The notes under the pieces: generated by a model
Databases searched by the model: none
What the model was told of the DNA's origin: nothing
Seen by the model: the letters and a program-made list of their open reading frames with translations, nothing else
Made by a program: the position numbers and the translations under genes
Part shown: positions 47,500 to 57,748 of the stretch, one piece after another
How positions within the stretch are numbered: the first letter of the stretch is position 1
Layout: every line of letters begins with the position of its first letter
Assembly (NCBI GenBank): GCA_024637095.1
Contig: JAGXFV010000025.1
Location: forward strand, 43,208-107,207
Source of the DNA: Actinomycetes bacterium
GTDB lineage: Bacteria > Actinomycetota > Thermoleophilia > RBG-16-64-13
Reading direction: 5' to 3'
Length of the DNA: 64,000 nt

Positions 47500-48023
47500 C
47501 TTGCCCCCCGTGCACCTTGGTGGTCCGTCTCCGCGAGCCGTTCGCCGGCCGCCTGTCCCGCGCCTGGGGCAGCAGCGAGCGCCTGTCCTCTCGGCAGTCC
47601 GCCCAGCATGTCCACGCGCCCCTGGTGACGCCCCCCTTCAAAGCCGGCGGCGTCCCACGCCTCCAACATGGCCAGGACCGCGTCGATGCCCAAAAGCCGA
47701 GCGCCAAGACAGAGCACGTTGGCATCGTTGTGGCGGCGGGCCATCTGGGCGCCGTAGGAGTCGGCAGGGGTGACCGCCCTCACCGCGGGAAAGCGGTTGG
47801 CCGCGATGGACATTCCCAAGCCGGAGCCACAAACGAGGATCCCGAAATCGGCTTCTCCATCGGTCACGGCTCGAGCCACCTGTTCGGCATATACCGGATA
47901 GTCCACGCGTTCTTCGGAATGGGTACCGAGGTCGGTGACCTCGTGGCCCAGACGATCGAGGGCTTCGCTCAAAGGGCGCTTGAGGGGCAGGCCGGCGTGG
48001 TCGGCCGCAATCGCGTAGCGCAT
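47496..48023 (-). CDS. rpiB: Ribose-5-phosphate isomerase B, with C-terminal extension
   Basis: [18 protein letters not shown]...[54 protein letters not shown]. Confidence 0.94.
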   Translation of the reverse strand: MRYAIAADHAGLPLKRPLSEALDRLGHEVTDLGTHSEERVDYPVYAEQVARAVTDGEADFGILVCGSGLGMSIAANRFPAVRAVTPADSYGAQMARRHNDANVLCLGARLLGIDAVLAMLEAWDAAGFEGGRHQGRVDMLGGLPRGQALAAAPGAGQAAGERLAETDHQGARGAR

Positions 48024-48104
48024 CGTGCTCCCGCTCGGATGGAGGTGGTTACCTGCGGCCGCAAGGATACCAGAAGGTCTTGGTCTCTCCGGTCGGCTTC
48101 CCGG

Positions 48105-48743
48105 TTACTGCGGCCCGAAATCGGCGGCGCGGAATGCGTCCGCGTCCAGAAGGTAAACCGTCTGGTGAAAAAAGGGAAAGAGCGAGGTGCGCCGTGCGGA
48201 GAGCAGCGCGAAGCCCTGGTGCGCGAACAGGGACAGCCATTCGGCCTCGCTGCGCGGCCCCGGAACCGCCGAGTCCCACCCACCATTGAGCAGGGCGTCT
48301 ATCAGGCCGCGCCGCCGATCGTTGCCTCGCGAGATATGCAGGTCCTCGAAGACCACGACCCTCGCGGCAACCCGCGCAGCCTCGACGAGGAGTGACTTTG
48401 GATCGGTGGCGTGATGCAGGGCGAAAAGCATCATAACCACGTCGAACGACGCGTCGGGATAGGGCAGGTGGCGCCCGTCGAAGAGCAGCGGCGACATATC
48501 CGGGTAGCAGCTGAGATCGACCACGTCGCAGGTTCGGACCGAAGAAACCCGGCTTTGCAGTCTTCGGGCGATCTGGCCGGTCCCGGAGCCGAGGTCGAGC
48601 ACGCGATCGGTCGGGCGAAGAAACGGAAGGCACAGCCGGGCCACGGCCTCTGCCCGGCCCCAACCGAGGGCGCGCACGCTCCCCCGGCCCAGGGCTGTTC
48701 TGAGGACCATTTCCGGGAGTAGCGGTGCGCCCTCAGTCCCCAC
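48105..48743 (-). CDS. Class I SAM-dependent methyltransferase
   Basis: DRVLDLGSGTGQIARRL, LPYPDASFDVVMMLFALHH; GTG at 48743 probable start overlapping the upstream ORF. Confidence 0.85.
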   Translation of the reverse strand: MGTEGAPLLPEMVLRTALGRGSVRALGWGRAEAVARLCLPFLRPTDRVLDLGSGTGQIARRLQSRVSSVRTCDVVDLSCYPDMSPLLFDGRHLPYPDASFDVVMMLFALHHATDPKSLLVEAARVAARVVVFEDLHISRGNDRRRGLIDALLNGGWDSAVPGPRSEAEWLSLFAHQGFALLSARRTSLFPFFHQTVYLLDADAFRAADFGPQ

Positions 48744-50346
48744 TCGGATCCTCTGCCTGAGAAAGGTCGGCCTCCGACGCCCCCTGCCCGGCACGCAGGG
48801 CACCGGCCACAGCCTCCAGCGCCTGTTCCTCGAGAACTGCCCCCTCACGCAGCACCCGTGCCGTGCCGCCATCATCAAGCGGACGGAGGTCCACCACGGT
48901 GGAGGGAACGCCGGCCGGCCGTGGGGCGTCTCGCAAATCCTCGAAGGCCAGCGAACAGCGGGTCAGCAGTTGGGGCTCGGTCTCGCCCAGAGTGGCGGGG
49001 GCGGGAAGCCCGCTGCGGTTGGCGCTCGTGGCCGCCAGCGGCACGCCCGTTCGGCGAAGCAACTCCATGAGGACGGGGTGATCGGGGACCCGTACCCCCA
49101 GCGAATCGGGGGTACCCACGCGTTCGGGCCGAAGAGTGCAGGTGGCAACGACGAAGGTGTAGGGACCCGGCAGCAGTAGCCGGAGCACCAGCCTCGCCGG
49201 CCCAGAGAGGTCGGGCAGCAGAGCCTCGATCTGAGCGGCCGAGGCAAAAAGCGCGGCCACGGGGCTCTCGGGAGGACGTCCTTTGGCCGCGAACAAGCGC
49301 TCGACCCCGGGGCTCGAGTCCCAGGCGGCGGCCAAGCCGTAGACCGTATCCGTGGGCACGCCCACGACGGCCCCCTGCCTGAGGGCACCGGCGACGGCAG
49401 CCACCTCCCAGGGTGTGAGCTCTCGCGAGTCCCGCACCGCCGTCCCCGGACGCAGTGCGCGGACAATGCGCTCCCGGCCGGAGAGGTCCCGCTGCGACGC
49501 TACCTCGGACAGGCCGGCGCCGCGCAGCACCTCGGCCACCCGCTCGGCCTGGTCATGACCCACCTCCACCAGAAGAACTCCGCCCGGGCCCAGTGCGGAA
49601 AGTGCCTGGGGAGCCAGCCGGCGATATACCTCGAGCCCGTCCGCGCCCGCGTCGAGGGCGACCCGGGGCTCGTAGTCCCGCACGTCGGGCTCGAGCGCCT
49701 CGTATTCATGTGTGGGGATGTAGGGCGGATTGCTGACCAGAAGGCGCAAGGTCCCGGAGGCGAACTCCCCAAGCAGGTCGGCGGACACCAATTCGACGGC
49801 ACCGGCCAAACCCAGACGCGCGCGCTTACGCCGGGCCACGCCGAGCGCCTCCCCGCTGGAGTCAGTGGCCAGCACGCGCACGCCTCCCTCGGTAGCCAAA
49901 CTGAAGGTGATGGCGCCGCTGCCGGTGCCCAGGTCGGCCACCACAGGCGCCGCCCAACCCCCACCGCTCGGCACCGGTGACAGCGGCGGCCTCACCCGCA
50001 GCTCCTCCAGGGCGGCCTCCACCAACTCCTCGGTTTCCGGACGGGGAATCAACACCCCGGGGCCGACCTCCAGCTCGAGATAGCGAAAGGCCGCGCGGCC
50101 CAGGATGTAGGCGATTGGCTCCCGGCGGGCGCGCCGGGCGATGAGTTCCCGGTAGCGCGTGACCTCCTCCTCGCTCAGTGGCCGCTCCGCCTGAATGATC
50201 AGCTGGATCCGCTCGAGTTGGAGTGCCTCAGCCAGCAGTAGCTCAGCATCGAGGCGGGGAGAAGAGGATCCCTTATCGGCCAGATACTCGGCCGAAACGC
50301 GCAGCAGAGAGGAGACGGTCCAAGAAGGGGTGGATGCGGAAGCCAT
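48733..50346 (-). CDS. Fusion: release factor glutamine methyltransferase (PrmC) + threonylcarbamoyl-AMP synthase (TsaC/Sua5/YrdC)
   Basis: PrmC LVSNPPYIPTHEYEALEPDVRDYEPRVALDAGADGLEVYRRL; YrdC GAVVGVPTDTVYGLAAAW...PLAATSANRSGLPAP in one frame. Confidence 0.93.
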   Translation of the reverse strand: MASASTPSWTVSSLLRVSAEYLADKGSSSPRLDAELLLAEALQLERIQLIIQAERPLSEEEVTRYRELIARRARREPIAYILGRAAFRYLELEVGPGVLIPRPETEELVEAALEELRVRPPLSPVPSGGGWAAPVVADLGTGSGAITFSLATEGGVRVLATDSSGEALGVARRKRARLGLAGAVELVSADLLGEFASGTLRLLVSNPPYIPTHEYEALEPDVRDYEPRVALDAGADGLEVYRRLAPQALSALGPGGVLLVEVGHDQAERVAEVLRGAGLSEVASQRDLSGRERIVRALRPGTAVRDSRELTPWEVAAVAGALRQGAVVGVPTDTVYGLAAAWDSSPGVERLFAAKGRPPESPVAALFASAAQIEALLPDLSGPARLVLRLLLPGPYTFVVATCTLRPERVGTPDSLGVRVPDHPVLMELLRRTGVPLAATSANRSGLPAPATLGETEPQLLTRCSLAFEDLRDAPRPAGVPSTVVDLRPLDDGGTARVLREGAVLEEQALEAVAGALRAGQGASEADLSQAEDPSGD

Positions 50347-50367
50347 CGGGCCGACCTCGCGAGGCCG

Positions 50368-51444
50368 CTATACCTCGGCGGACGCCAGCTGCTCCGCGCG
50401 CGCCTGAGCGACCAGGGCCTCGGTGAACTCGTCGAGCTCGCCCTCGAGGATGGCCTCCAGCCGGTGAGAGGTCAATCCTACACGATGGTCGGTGACGCGG
50501 CCCTGGGGAAAATTGTAGGTGCGGATCTTCTCCGAACGCTCGCCCGAGCCCAGCTGCGTGCGGCGGTTGGCGGACAGCTCCGCATCTTGCTCCGCTTCGG
50601 CCACTGCCTGCAGGCGGGCGCGCAGGATTCTCATAGCGCGTTCCTTGTTCTGCAGCTGGGACTTCTCGTCCTGGCAGGAAACCACCAGCCCCGTGGGCAC
50701 GTGAGTGATGCGCACCGCCGAATCCGTGGTGTTCACCGACTGTCCACCCGGCCCGCTCGAGCGGTAAACGTCGATGCGCAGTTCGTTGGCATCAATGCTG
50801 ACCTCGACCTCGTCCGCCTCGAGCAGCACGGCCACCGTAGCCGTCGAGGTGTGGATGCGACCGGTGGACTCCGTCTGCGGAACCCGCTGCACGCGGTGCA
50901 CGCCGGACTCGTACTTGAGCGTGCCGTAGGCATTCTTGCCTTTGACCGCGAAGATGATCTCCTTGATGCCCCCTACCGGCGACTCGTTGGTCGAAAGGGC
51001 TTCCCACTTGAGGCGGTGCCGCTCGGCATAACGCGTGATCATGCGCAGGAGCTCGGCCGCGAAGAGAGAGGCTTCGTCGCCGCCCGCCGCCGCCCGGATC
51101 TCGACCAAGGCGTTCTTCTCGTCGCGGGGGTCCTTCTCGATCATCGCCGCTCGGATTTCGTCCTCGAGCCGCTCGATCTGCCCCCGGGCCTTGGTGCGCT
51201 CCTCGTTCAGAAACTCCTTCATCTCCGGGTCGACCCCACCCTCATCCAACATCGCGCGGGTGTCCTCCTCTGCCTGCTGGGCGGTCAGATACTCCAGCGC
51301 CAGGGCATGGGCCTCACTCAGGTCGGAGTGGGCCTTGGAGACTTCCGCGTAGCGCGGCTGATCCTCATAGATCGAAGGATCCGCCAGTTCCTCGGCGAGC
51401 GCCCGCTGCTTTCCGATGATCTCCTTGACGAGGCGGTCGATCAA
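50368..51444 (-). CDS. prfA: Peptide chain release factor 1
   Basis: [50 protein letters not shown]. Confidence 0.97.
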   Translation of the reverse strand: MIDRLVKEIIGKQRALAEELADPSIYEDQPRYAEVSKAHSDLSEAHALALEYLTAQQAEEDTRAMLDEGGVDPEMKEFLNEERTKARGQIERLEDEIRAAMIEKDPRDEKNALVEIRAAAGGDEASLFAAELLRMITRYAERHRLKWEALSTNESPVGGIKEIIFAVKGKNAYGTLKYESGVHRVQRVPQTESTGRIHTSTATVAVLLEADEVEVSIDANELRIDVYRSSGPGGQSVNTTDSAVRITHVPTGLVVSCQDEKSQLQNKERAMRILRARLQAVAEAEQDAELSANRRTQLGSGERSEKIRTYNFPQGRVTDHRVGLTSHRLEAILEGELDEFTEALVAQARAEQLASAEV

Positions 51445-51451
51445 CGCGCGG

Positions 51452-52573
51452 TCACGCTCCCGCCGGGGCCGGCACTCTTCCCGCCTCGTGCATCCTGCAG
51501 GGCAAGGGCTCCTGCCCGCCGTCGACCCTGAGTACCTCGCTCAGGGAGGAGACTGCGACCTCCACCTGATCGTCGGTCGGCTCCCGAGTAGTAAGGCGCT
51601 GCAGGCCCAGTCCCGGCCACAGCACCACTGTCGCGAGAAAACCGTCTTTGTGACGACCGGCGTATTTGATCACCTCGTAGCTCAGACCGGCGACCAGCGG
51701 GATACCGATGATCCGCGAGGCCACCAGGATCCACAGCCCGGGCTTGCCGACCACGGCGAACACCAGGATGGCGAGCACCATGACGATCAGCAGGAAGGCG
51801 GTGCCGCAACGCGGATGGAGGGTGCTGTACTTCTTGTTGATCCGCTGCGGGACCAATTGCTCGCCGGCCTCGAAAGCGTGAATGGTCTTGTGCTCGGCAC
51901 CGTGATACTGGAAGACTCGGCGCAGATCGGGAATGCGGGAGATGACCACGACGTAGGCCAGGAAGATGACCACTCGAATTACGCCCTCCACCAGGTTGAA
52001 CAGGAAGGCGTTCTCCAGCATGAATTCGAGTTCCTTGGCGATGAACAGCGGGAGAGCGACAAAGAGCCCGATGGAGAAGAAGACGGCAATCACCAGGGAA
52101 AGGCCCATGTCCTTCCAGCCCAGCGTCTGCTGCTCGCGCTTCTTCTGGCGAATCTCTTTCTTGGTGAGCTTCGTTTCGTCCTCGACGGGCACGCACGCTT
52201 CGCCATAGATCTCTTCGCCCGTGCTGAGATTGGCCGAGATGCCGAGCGCGCGGACGCCCAGGCTGAGGGACTCGCCAAGCGCCACTATGCCGCGCAGGAC
52301 GGGCAGCTTGAGCAAGGGATAACGCTTGCCCAGATCATTGAGCAGGAAAGAGTGGAGCCCGATCGCCTGGGAGGGGCGCCGCACGGCGATTCCCCAAGAG
52401 CGCCTGCCCCGCATCATCACCCCTTCGAGCACCGCCTGTCCGCCCACGGAGTGGCTGTGCCCGCACTTCCCGGTCGCACACTCGTCTTCCTCGAGGGCCC
52501 GGCTCTGGAAGAGAGCCCAGCTCAGGAGCAGAAGATGTTGAAGTTGCCGAAGATCGGTGAGAATTCGCTTCAT
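51452..52573 (-). CDS. DUF1385 domain-containing membrane protein
   Basis: [56 protein letters not shown]. Confidence 0.92.
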   Translation of the reverse strand: MKRILTDLRQLQHLLLLSWALFQSRALEEDECATGKCGHSHSVGGQAVLEGVMMRGRRSWGIAVRRPSQAIGLHSFLLNDLGKRYPLLKLPVLRGIVALGESLSLGVRALGISANLSTGEEIYGEACVPVEDETKLTKKEIRQKKREQQTLGWKDMGLSLVIAVFFSIGLFVALPLFIAKELEFMLENAFLFNLVEGVIRVVIFLAYVVVISRIPDLRRVFQYHGAEHKTIHAFEAGEQLVPQRINKKYSTLHPRCGTAFLLIVMVLAILVFAVVGKPGLWILVASRIIGIPLVAGLSYEVIKYAGRHKDGFLATVVLWPGLGLQRLTTREPTDDQVEVAVSSLSEVLRVDGGQEPLPCRMHEAGRVPAPAGA

Positions 52574-52577
52574 CGTC

Positions 52578-53192
52578 TCAACTTTCCCACATGGTCAGAT
52601 TGTCTACGCGCCTTACCTGGTGGCAACGACGGCATCTCGCTTGGTAGGTCTCCAGCGCGCCGACTTTGACCAGAGCATCGTGCTCCCCCGCCGGCTGCCC
52701 GGCGACCAGTCGCTGAGTGCGGGACGCCGGCGCACCGCACTCCGAGCAGATCGCCTGCAACTTGTCCACGAACTCAGCCACCGCCAGTAGCATAGGCATC
52801 GGCCCGAAAGGCCTTCCTCTGAAGTCTTGATCGAGCCCGGCGACAATGACCCTCTTCCCCCGGTCGGCCAAGAACTGAGCCACATGAACCAGCTCTTGGT
52901 CAAGGAACTGGGCCTCGTCGACGGCAATGATATCCGAAACTTCGACACCCTGTAGTAGAAGGATCTCCTCGGCTCGTTGGACCGTGCAGGCCTGGCGGCC
53001 TGCGCCGTCGTGCGAGCGCACATCGCAACCCTCGAAGCGGGTATCGAGCGCCGGCTTGACCACGACGATCCGCTGTCGTGCAATCTCGGCCCGCCGCAGC
53101 CTGCGCAAGAGTTCCTCGCTCTTGCCGCTGAACATGCTGCCACAGATGACTTCGATCCAGCCGTCGCGGCTGGGAACTCTGCGATTCACCAC
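52578..53192 (-). CDS. tdk: Thymidine kinase
   Basis: GWIEVICGSMFSGKSEELLRRLRRA, DEAQFLDQELV, CSECGAPASRTQR, CRRCHQ. Confidence 0.96.
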   Translation of the reverse strand: MVNRRVPSRDGWIEVICGSMFSGKSEELLRRLRRAEIARQRIVVVKPALDTRFEGCDVRSHDGAGRQACTVQRAEEILLLQGVEVSDIIAVDEAQFLDQELVHVAQFLADRGKRVIVAGLDQDFRGRPFGPMPMLLAVAEFVDKLQAICSECGAPASRTQRLVAGQPAGEHDALVKVGALETYQARCRRCHQVRRVDNLTMWES

Positions 53193-53239
53193 CGACTACT
53201 CCACAGATACGCCGGGCCGAGGGCCGGGTGCCCGAACAA

Positions 53240-53269
53240 GAGCCCCGAGCCCGGGTGCGCTCGGGGCTC
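53240..53269 (-). terminator. Terminator hairpin downstream of rpmE
   Basis: GAGCCCCGAG-10 nt-CTCGGGGCTC followed on the minus strand by TTGTT. Confidence 0.7.
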
Positions 53270-53294
53270 AGGGAAAGGGCCGGAAGCCCTCCCC

Positions 53295-53528
53295 CTATTT
53301 CTTCTCTTCAGTCGAGCTCTCGCCGTCGGTCGGGCGCCGGTACTTCCGGTTGAAGCGCTCCACCCGGCCGCCGCTGTCGATCAGCTTTTGCTTCCCGGTG
53401 TAGAAAGGGTGGCAGACAGAGCAGATCTCCACCTTGATCTCCGGTTCGGTGGAGCGCGTGGTGAAGGTGTTGCCGCAGGAGCACGTTACCTTACTCTCAA
53501 CGTACTCGGGGTGAATATCCGACTTCAC
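53295..53528 (-). CDS. rpmE: 50S ribosomal protein L31 (zinc-binding form)
   Basis: [63 protein letters not shown]. Confidence 0.97.
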   Translation of the reverse strand: MKSDIHPEYVESKVTCSCGNTFTTRSTEPEIKVEICSVCHPFYTGKQKLIDSGGRVERFNRKYRRPTDGESSTEEKK

Positions 53529-53550
53529 AGGATCCTCCGCAGGGTACCCC

Positions 53551-53568
53551 GGAACGCGCAGGCGTTCC
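53551..53568 (-). promoter_or_regulatory. Hairpin in the rpmE leader / downstream of the nucleotidyltransferase
   Basis: GGAACGC-GCAG-GCGTTCC perfect 7-bp stem, tetraloop. Confidence 0.4.
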
Positions 53569-53571
53569 GTT

Positions 53572-54978
53572 CTAGTTCAAATTCGGGCCATTGATGATAC
53601 CACGCGGGCCGGGGCCTCGGCGGGACGCCACGTAGCCGCGGACATGCTCGAGCAGAGCCCTGCGGTCGGTAACCTCGCCGGCCTCCCAGGCAAGCCCCGC
53701 CTCCCGCAACACCTCACCCAAGAAGGGCCCGGATTCCAGCCCGAGCTCGGCCATCAGCAGGCGACCGTCGAGCGGGAAGGGCTCCGACTGGCCGGACTCG
53801 CGGCGTGCCCACTCGGTCAGCAGCTCGTCCGCCGTCTTGCGCCAGGGAGTGGCCGGCGAAAGGGCGAGCAGGTGGGCCGCACTCGTGAGGACGCACTCGG
53901 GCACGAAGGGGGAGGCCTCCCTGAGGTAGCGCGCGGGCTCACGCCCTCCGTCGGGACCTTCCGAGAGAAAACTCAAAGCCGGCAATTCTCTGACCACGCG
54001 CTCGAGCAGCCTGGTGAGGGCAACCGAGCAGCGCAGCCGTCCGCAGATATTGCGGACCTGCTCTGCCCCCTCCACGGCGGCCGCAATCTCCGCTCCGTGC
54101 TCGCTGGGGACAGCCGCCCAGCCGAGGGCGTGGAGCAACACGGCCAGCCTGAGCGCCACCGGACGCGGGACCATGCCGTCCACCTCAACGGCCAGGCGCT
54201 TCTCCAGAGCCTCCCAGGGTCCGGGGAACCATTTTCCCGGCCGCTCAAGAATGTCCTCGAGCCGTCCCAGGGCGGCGGCGGTGTGCCCAAGCAGAGTGGT
54301 GCCCTGGTCGGCACGGCGCAGAGAGGCCGGCACGGCGACTTCGGGTAAGAAGAACGGAAGCAGCCCAAGCTCGCGCCACACACGGAATGCCCCTGGAGAG
54401 CGCCCGTCGTTGAGGGTAAGCACCACTTCCGAGAGGATGCGCTCTCCGGCCGCTTCGGGCAGCAAGAACGCCTGGCGGCGCACCTGTTCGTCCACGCCTC
54501 GCCCGGGTTTCAGGCCGAGCACATGGATAAACCGGGCCGCGCGTAACAAGCGCAAGGGATCATCTCGAAAGGCGTCCGGCCCAACCGGGACCAGCAGGCG
54601 CTGCTCCAGGTCCGCCACGCCCCCGTGGGGGTCGATGATTTCCCCGCCTTCGAGGGGGAGAGCGATTGCGTTGACGGTGAAGTCTCGCAGCCCCAGGTCG
54701 CCTTCGAGGCTTCCCCCCCGCAGCGCAGCAATGTCCAAATGCCCCTCGGGCATCACCACGCGATAGGCGGCGAACTCGTGCGAGAGCGCGAAGAAGGGGA
54801 CTCCCAAGCGATCGGCCAGCACTCGGGCAATCAGTGCGGGGTCCTCGGTGACCACGACGTCCAGGTCAGGGGAGGGCCGTCCCAGGAGGCGATCGCGCAC
54901 GCTGCCGCCGACCAGCCAACCGCGGGCACGCCGCTCGAAGAGCAGCGCGGTGAGACGATCTAAGAGAGGGTGAGACAT
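53572..54978 (-). CDS. CCA tRNA nucleotidyltransferase / poly(A) polymerase family
   Basis: [66 protein letters not shown] 54978 probable start. Confidence 0.92.
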   Translation of the reverse strand: MSHPLLDRLTALLFERRARGWLVGGSVRDRLLGRPSPDLDVVVTEDPALIARVLADRLGVPFFALSHEFAAYRVVMPEGHLDIAALRGGSLEGDLGLRDFTVNAIALPLEGGEIIDPHGGVADLEQRLLVPVGPDAFRDDPLRLLRAARFIHVLGLKPGRGVDEQVRRQAFLLPEAAGERILSEVVLTLNDGRSPGAFRVWRELGLLPFFLPEVAVPASLRRADQGTTLLGHTAAALGRLEDILERPGKWFPGPWEALEKRLAVEVDGMVPRPVALRLAVLLHALGWAAVPSEHGAEIAAAVEGAEQVRNICGRLRCSVALTRLLERVVRELPALSFLSEGPDGGREPARYLREASPFVPECVLTSAAHLLALSPATPWRKTADELLTEWARRESGQSEPFPLDGRLLMAELGLESGPFLGEVLREAGLAWEAGEVTDRRALLEHVRGYVASRRGPGPRGIINGPNLN

Positions 54979-54994
54979 CAGGACCGGTGAGGGA

Positions 54995-55276
54995 CTAGCC
55001 CTCCCGTTCCTTCTTGCGAAGGCGGCGCCGGTGCAGGAACGACTCCCAATAGTAGATGAAAACGCTGTAGAAGACGAAGAAGATCCCGCTCCACAGGGCG
55101 TTGACCCAGACGGACCGACTTTCGTCCCCCACCACATACTCCATCAGGAGAAAGTAGGCGAGACCCAGGAAGGCGCCCATGATCATGGAGCGCCGAAGGG
55201 TGGGCTTCCCTCGATTCGCGGCCTCGCGCTTGCGTTGGGTCTGCCGGTGCACCCGGCGTTTTTCCTTCTTGGCCAT
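54995..55276 (-). CDS. Small basic two-TM membrane protein, function unknown
   Basis: MAKKEKRRVHRQTQRKREAANRGK... plus two hydrophobic segments and basic C-terminus. Confidence 0.7.
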   Translation of the reverse strand: MAKKEKRRVHRQTQRKREAANRGKPTLRRSMIMGAFLGLAYFLLMEYVVGDESRSVWVNALWSGIFFVFYSVFIYYWESFLHRRRLRKKEREG

Positions 55277-55279
55277 CCG

Positions 55280-55747
55280 CTACTCCCCGCGCTCGCGCGC
55301 CATCGCTTTGACCACATCTCCGCGGGTGATGATGCCTACCAGCTTGCCGTCCTCGACGACGGGCACGCGGTTGATGTCTCTCTCGACCATTTCGGTGGCG
55401 ATGTCGCGGATGGAGGTATCCGGCTCTACCGAGACCACCTCATCGCTCATGATGTCCGCCACCTTGGTGCCGTAGGCCTTGCGGAAGCGCTCTTCGAAAC
55501 GGCGGATGCTGTCCACGTAGATCACGCTGTCCAGAAACTGCACGTAATGGGGAAAGTGGAGTTCCACGTCCTGGTAGATGACGTCGCCCTCGGTTGCCAC
55601 GCCGACCACGCGCCCCTCGGGATCCAGCACCGGCACTCCGCTCACCTTGTGCTGCGACAGAAGCTCTGCGAGCTCGCGCACGCTGGCGTCGGCCCCGATG
55701 GTTACGACCTCCTTGCGCATGATGTCCCGTGCCGTCAGTTGGTCCAC
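55280..55747 (-). CDS. CBS domain pair protein
   Basis: ARDIMRKEVVTIGADASVRELAELLSQHKVSGVPVLDPEGRVVGV; VADIMSDEVVSVEPDTSIRDIATEMVERDINRVPVVEDGKLVGIITRGD. Confidence 0.94.
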   Translation of the reverse strand: MDQLTARDIMRKEVVTIGADASVRELAELLSQHKVSGVPVLDPEGRVVGVATEGDVIYQDVELHFPHYVQFLDSVIYVDSIRRFEERFRKAYGTKVADIMSDEVVSVEPDTSIRDIATEMVERDINRVPVVEDGKLVGIITRGDVVKAMARERGE

Positions 55748-57324
55748 TTTGGCCTCCTGCTATACATTTGCTCCGCGACCACCGCCGCGAGTTCATCGGC
55801 TACGTCCTCCGCCACCAGGCCCGCTCCCCGCGTGGCGGCGATCCTTCGCCCCGCCTCCGCGTGAATCCAGGCGCCCGTCCGCGCCGCGGGCCCCGGCTCC
55901 AGCCCGCGCGCGAGCAGGGCTCCCACCAGACCGGTGAGGACGTCGCCCGTCCCGGCCGTGGCCAACTCAGGCGGTCCCTGATCCACCACCCACACTTCCC
56001 CTCCGGGATCTGCGATCAGTGTCGACGAGCCTTTGAGCAGCACAACCTGTCCCGAGATCTCGGTGGCCCGGCGAACAGCCGCCAGGTGCGAAGCGGCCAC
56101 CTCATTCATCGGTGCCTGTAGAAGCGAGGCCAGCTCCCCCGCATGGGGACTGAGCACCAAACCCGGCCGGCCCTTGAGGTCCTCGAGCCGCCCGTTGAAG
56201 GCGTGAAGAGCGTCGGCGTCCAGGATACCAGGAGACCGAGTTTCGCGAACGAGACGCCTGACCGCCTTCGCAGTGTCCTCGTTACGCCCTAACCCCGGCC
56301 CCAAAGCCAGAGCGCCGACGCGGTCGTCCGCGGCGGCCGCGAGCAGCGCCTCAACATCGGTCACGGCCTCAGCGTCCGTCACCGGCTGCACCACCACCTC
56401 CGGCGCGAAGCCGACGACGAGCGGCATCACAGGCTGCGTGGTCAGCAGCTTGACGTAGCCGGCACCGCCTCGCACGGCAGCTCGGCTGGTCAGGAGCGCT
56501 GCCCCCGGATAGGCGGCCGAACCGGCCACCACCAACAGGTAGCCCGCGCTGTACTTGTGATCGTCGGGACGGGGTCCTGGAATCCGCGCGTCTTTCGCGG
56601 TGACCACACGCAACTCCGGGGCGGGTTCCAGAAAGCGGGGGACGCCAATGTCCCAGATCAAGACCTCGCCCGCCGCCTGCGCTCCCGGAGGGCATAGAAT
56701 GCCGGTCTTGGCCGCGTGAAAGGTTATGGTTAGGTCGGCGGCCACGGTCCCTTGGGCGATCGCGCCGCTGCCGGCGTCGACCCCGGTGGGAACGTCCACG
56801 GCCAGAACCGTTGAGCCCCCCGCGCCTGCGCGGTTGATCCGCGCCGTCCACTCAGGCACCCGGTCCCGGAGCTCTCCGGTGGCTCCCGTCCCCAGCAGGC
56901 AGTCAACGATCAGTTCGGCCTCATCCCAGAGGTAGTCCGGCGCTGCGGCCCCCAGTCTAAGATTGACCCGCGAGCGCTCGGCCGCCCGGAACTGAAGGGC
57001 GGCGTCGGCGGAGAGTTCCTCGATCGAATCGGCGACCACCACGACGGCCACCGGATGCCCGGCCAGATGCAGCTGCCGTCCCGCGGCTAGGCCATCCCCA
57101 GCATTGTTGCCCTTGCCGCAGACGATAAGCGTGTGCCGGCCCGAAAAGCGCTCGAGGATCAGCCGGCTAACGCCGAGGGCGGCGCGCTCCATGAGGACCG
57201 GGCCGGGGAGGCCGACCTCCTCGATTGTGGCGGCGTCGAGCCCTCGCATTTGCTCGGGCGAGAAGGCCTCCGGTCTCTCCGCCGGGCGGCGCAGGCGCAG
57301 AATGTCTTCGGCTTCGTGACTCAT
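55735..57324 (-). CDS. nnrD: Bifunctional NAD(P)H-hydrate epimerase / ADP-dependent dehydratase
   Basis: Epimerase CGKGNNAGDGLAAGRQL; dehydratase HKYSAGYLLVVAGSAAYPGAALL, PELATAGTGDVLTGLVGALLARG. Confidence 0.94.
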   Translation of the reverse strand: MSHEAEDILRLRRPAERPEAFSPEQMRGLDAATIEEVGLPGPVLMERAALGVSRLILERFSGRHTLIVCGKGNNAGDGLAAGRQLHLAGHPVAVVVVADSIEELSADAALQFRAAERSRVNLRLGAAAPDYLWDEAELIVDCLLGTGATGELRDRVPEWTARINRAGAGGSTVLAVDVPTGVDAGSGAIAQGTVAADLTITFHAAKTGILCPPGAQAAGEVLIWDIGVPRFLEPAPELRVVTAKDARIPGPRPDDHKYSAGYLLVVAGSAAYPGAALLTSRAAVRGGAGYVKLLTTQPVMPLVVGFAPEVVVQPVTDAEAVTDVEALLAAAADDRVGALALGPGLGRNEDTAKAVRRLVRETRSPGILDADALHAFNGRLEDLKGRPGLVLSPHAGELASLLQAPMNEVAASHLAAVRRATEISGQVVLLKGSSTLIADPGGEVWVVDQGPPELATAGTGDVLTGLVGALLARGLEPGPAARTGAWIHAEAGRRIAATRGAGLVAEDVADELAAVVAEQMYSRRPKWTN

Positions 57325-57331
57325 AGCTGGC

Positions 57332-57748
57332 TCACTCTCCTCGGCCGAGGTCGGCGGAGCCCCCACCGATCCCCCGGCTTGCGTGGGGGGCCTCACCCGA
57401 TATCGCCACCGCCCCCGCCGTGCCACGGGAATGGCTGAGCGAGATCGCGATCACTCCGATGCCCCGCGCCCTCGCCGTATCGCGCGTCCGCCCGTGGAGC
57501 TTGACCACTGGCGGAGCGTGCCCAATCACCTCGATCTCCCGCCAGCAGAGCACTCCCGTTCCCAGGAGCTTCCCCACGGCCTCCTTGGCCGCGAAACGGA
57601 CCGCCAGGCAGGGAACCGGATCCTTCCGCGCCGCACACAGCCGCAACTCCGACTCGGTGAAGACCCGCTGCCGGAGGCGCGGGCGCCGGGCCAGCACTTC
57701 CGAGAAGCGGGGCAGTTCGACCAGATCGAGGCCCACGCGAAGCGTCAC
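57332..57748 (-). CDS. acpS: Holo-[acyl-carrier-protein] synthase
   Basis: GLDLVELPRFSEVLAR, RFAAKEAVGKLLGTGVLCWREIEV, SLSHSRGTAGAVAI. Confidence 0.94.
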   Translation of the reverse strand: MTLRVGLDLVELPRFSEVLARRPRLRQRVFTESELRLCAARKDPVPCLAVRFAAKEAVGKLLGTGVLCWREIEVIGHAPPVVKLHGRTRDTARARGIGVIAISLSHSRGTAGAVAISGEAPHASRGIGGGSADLGRGE

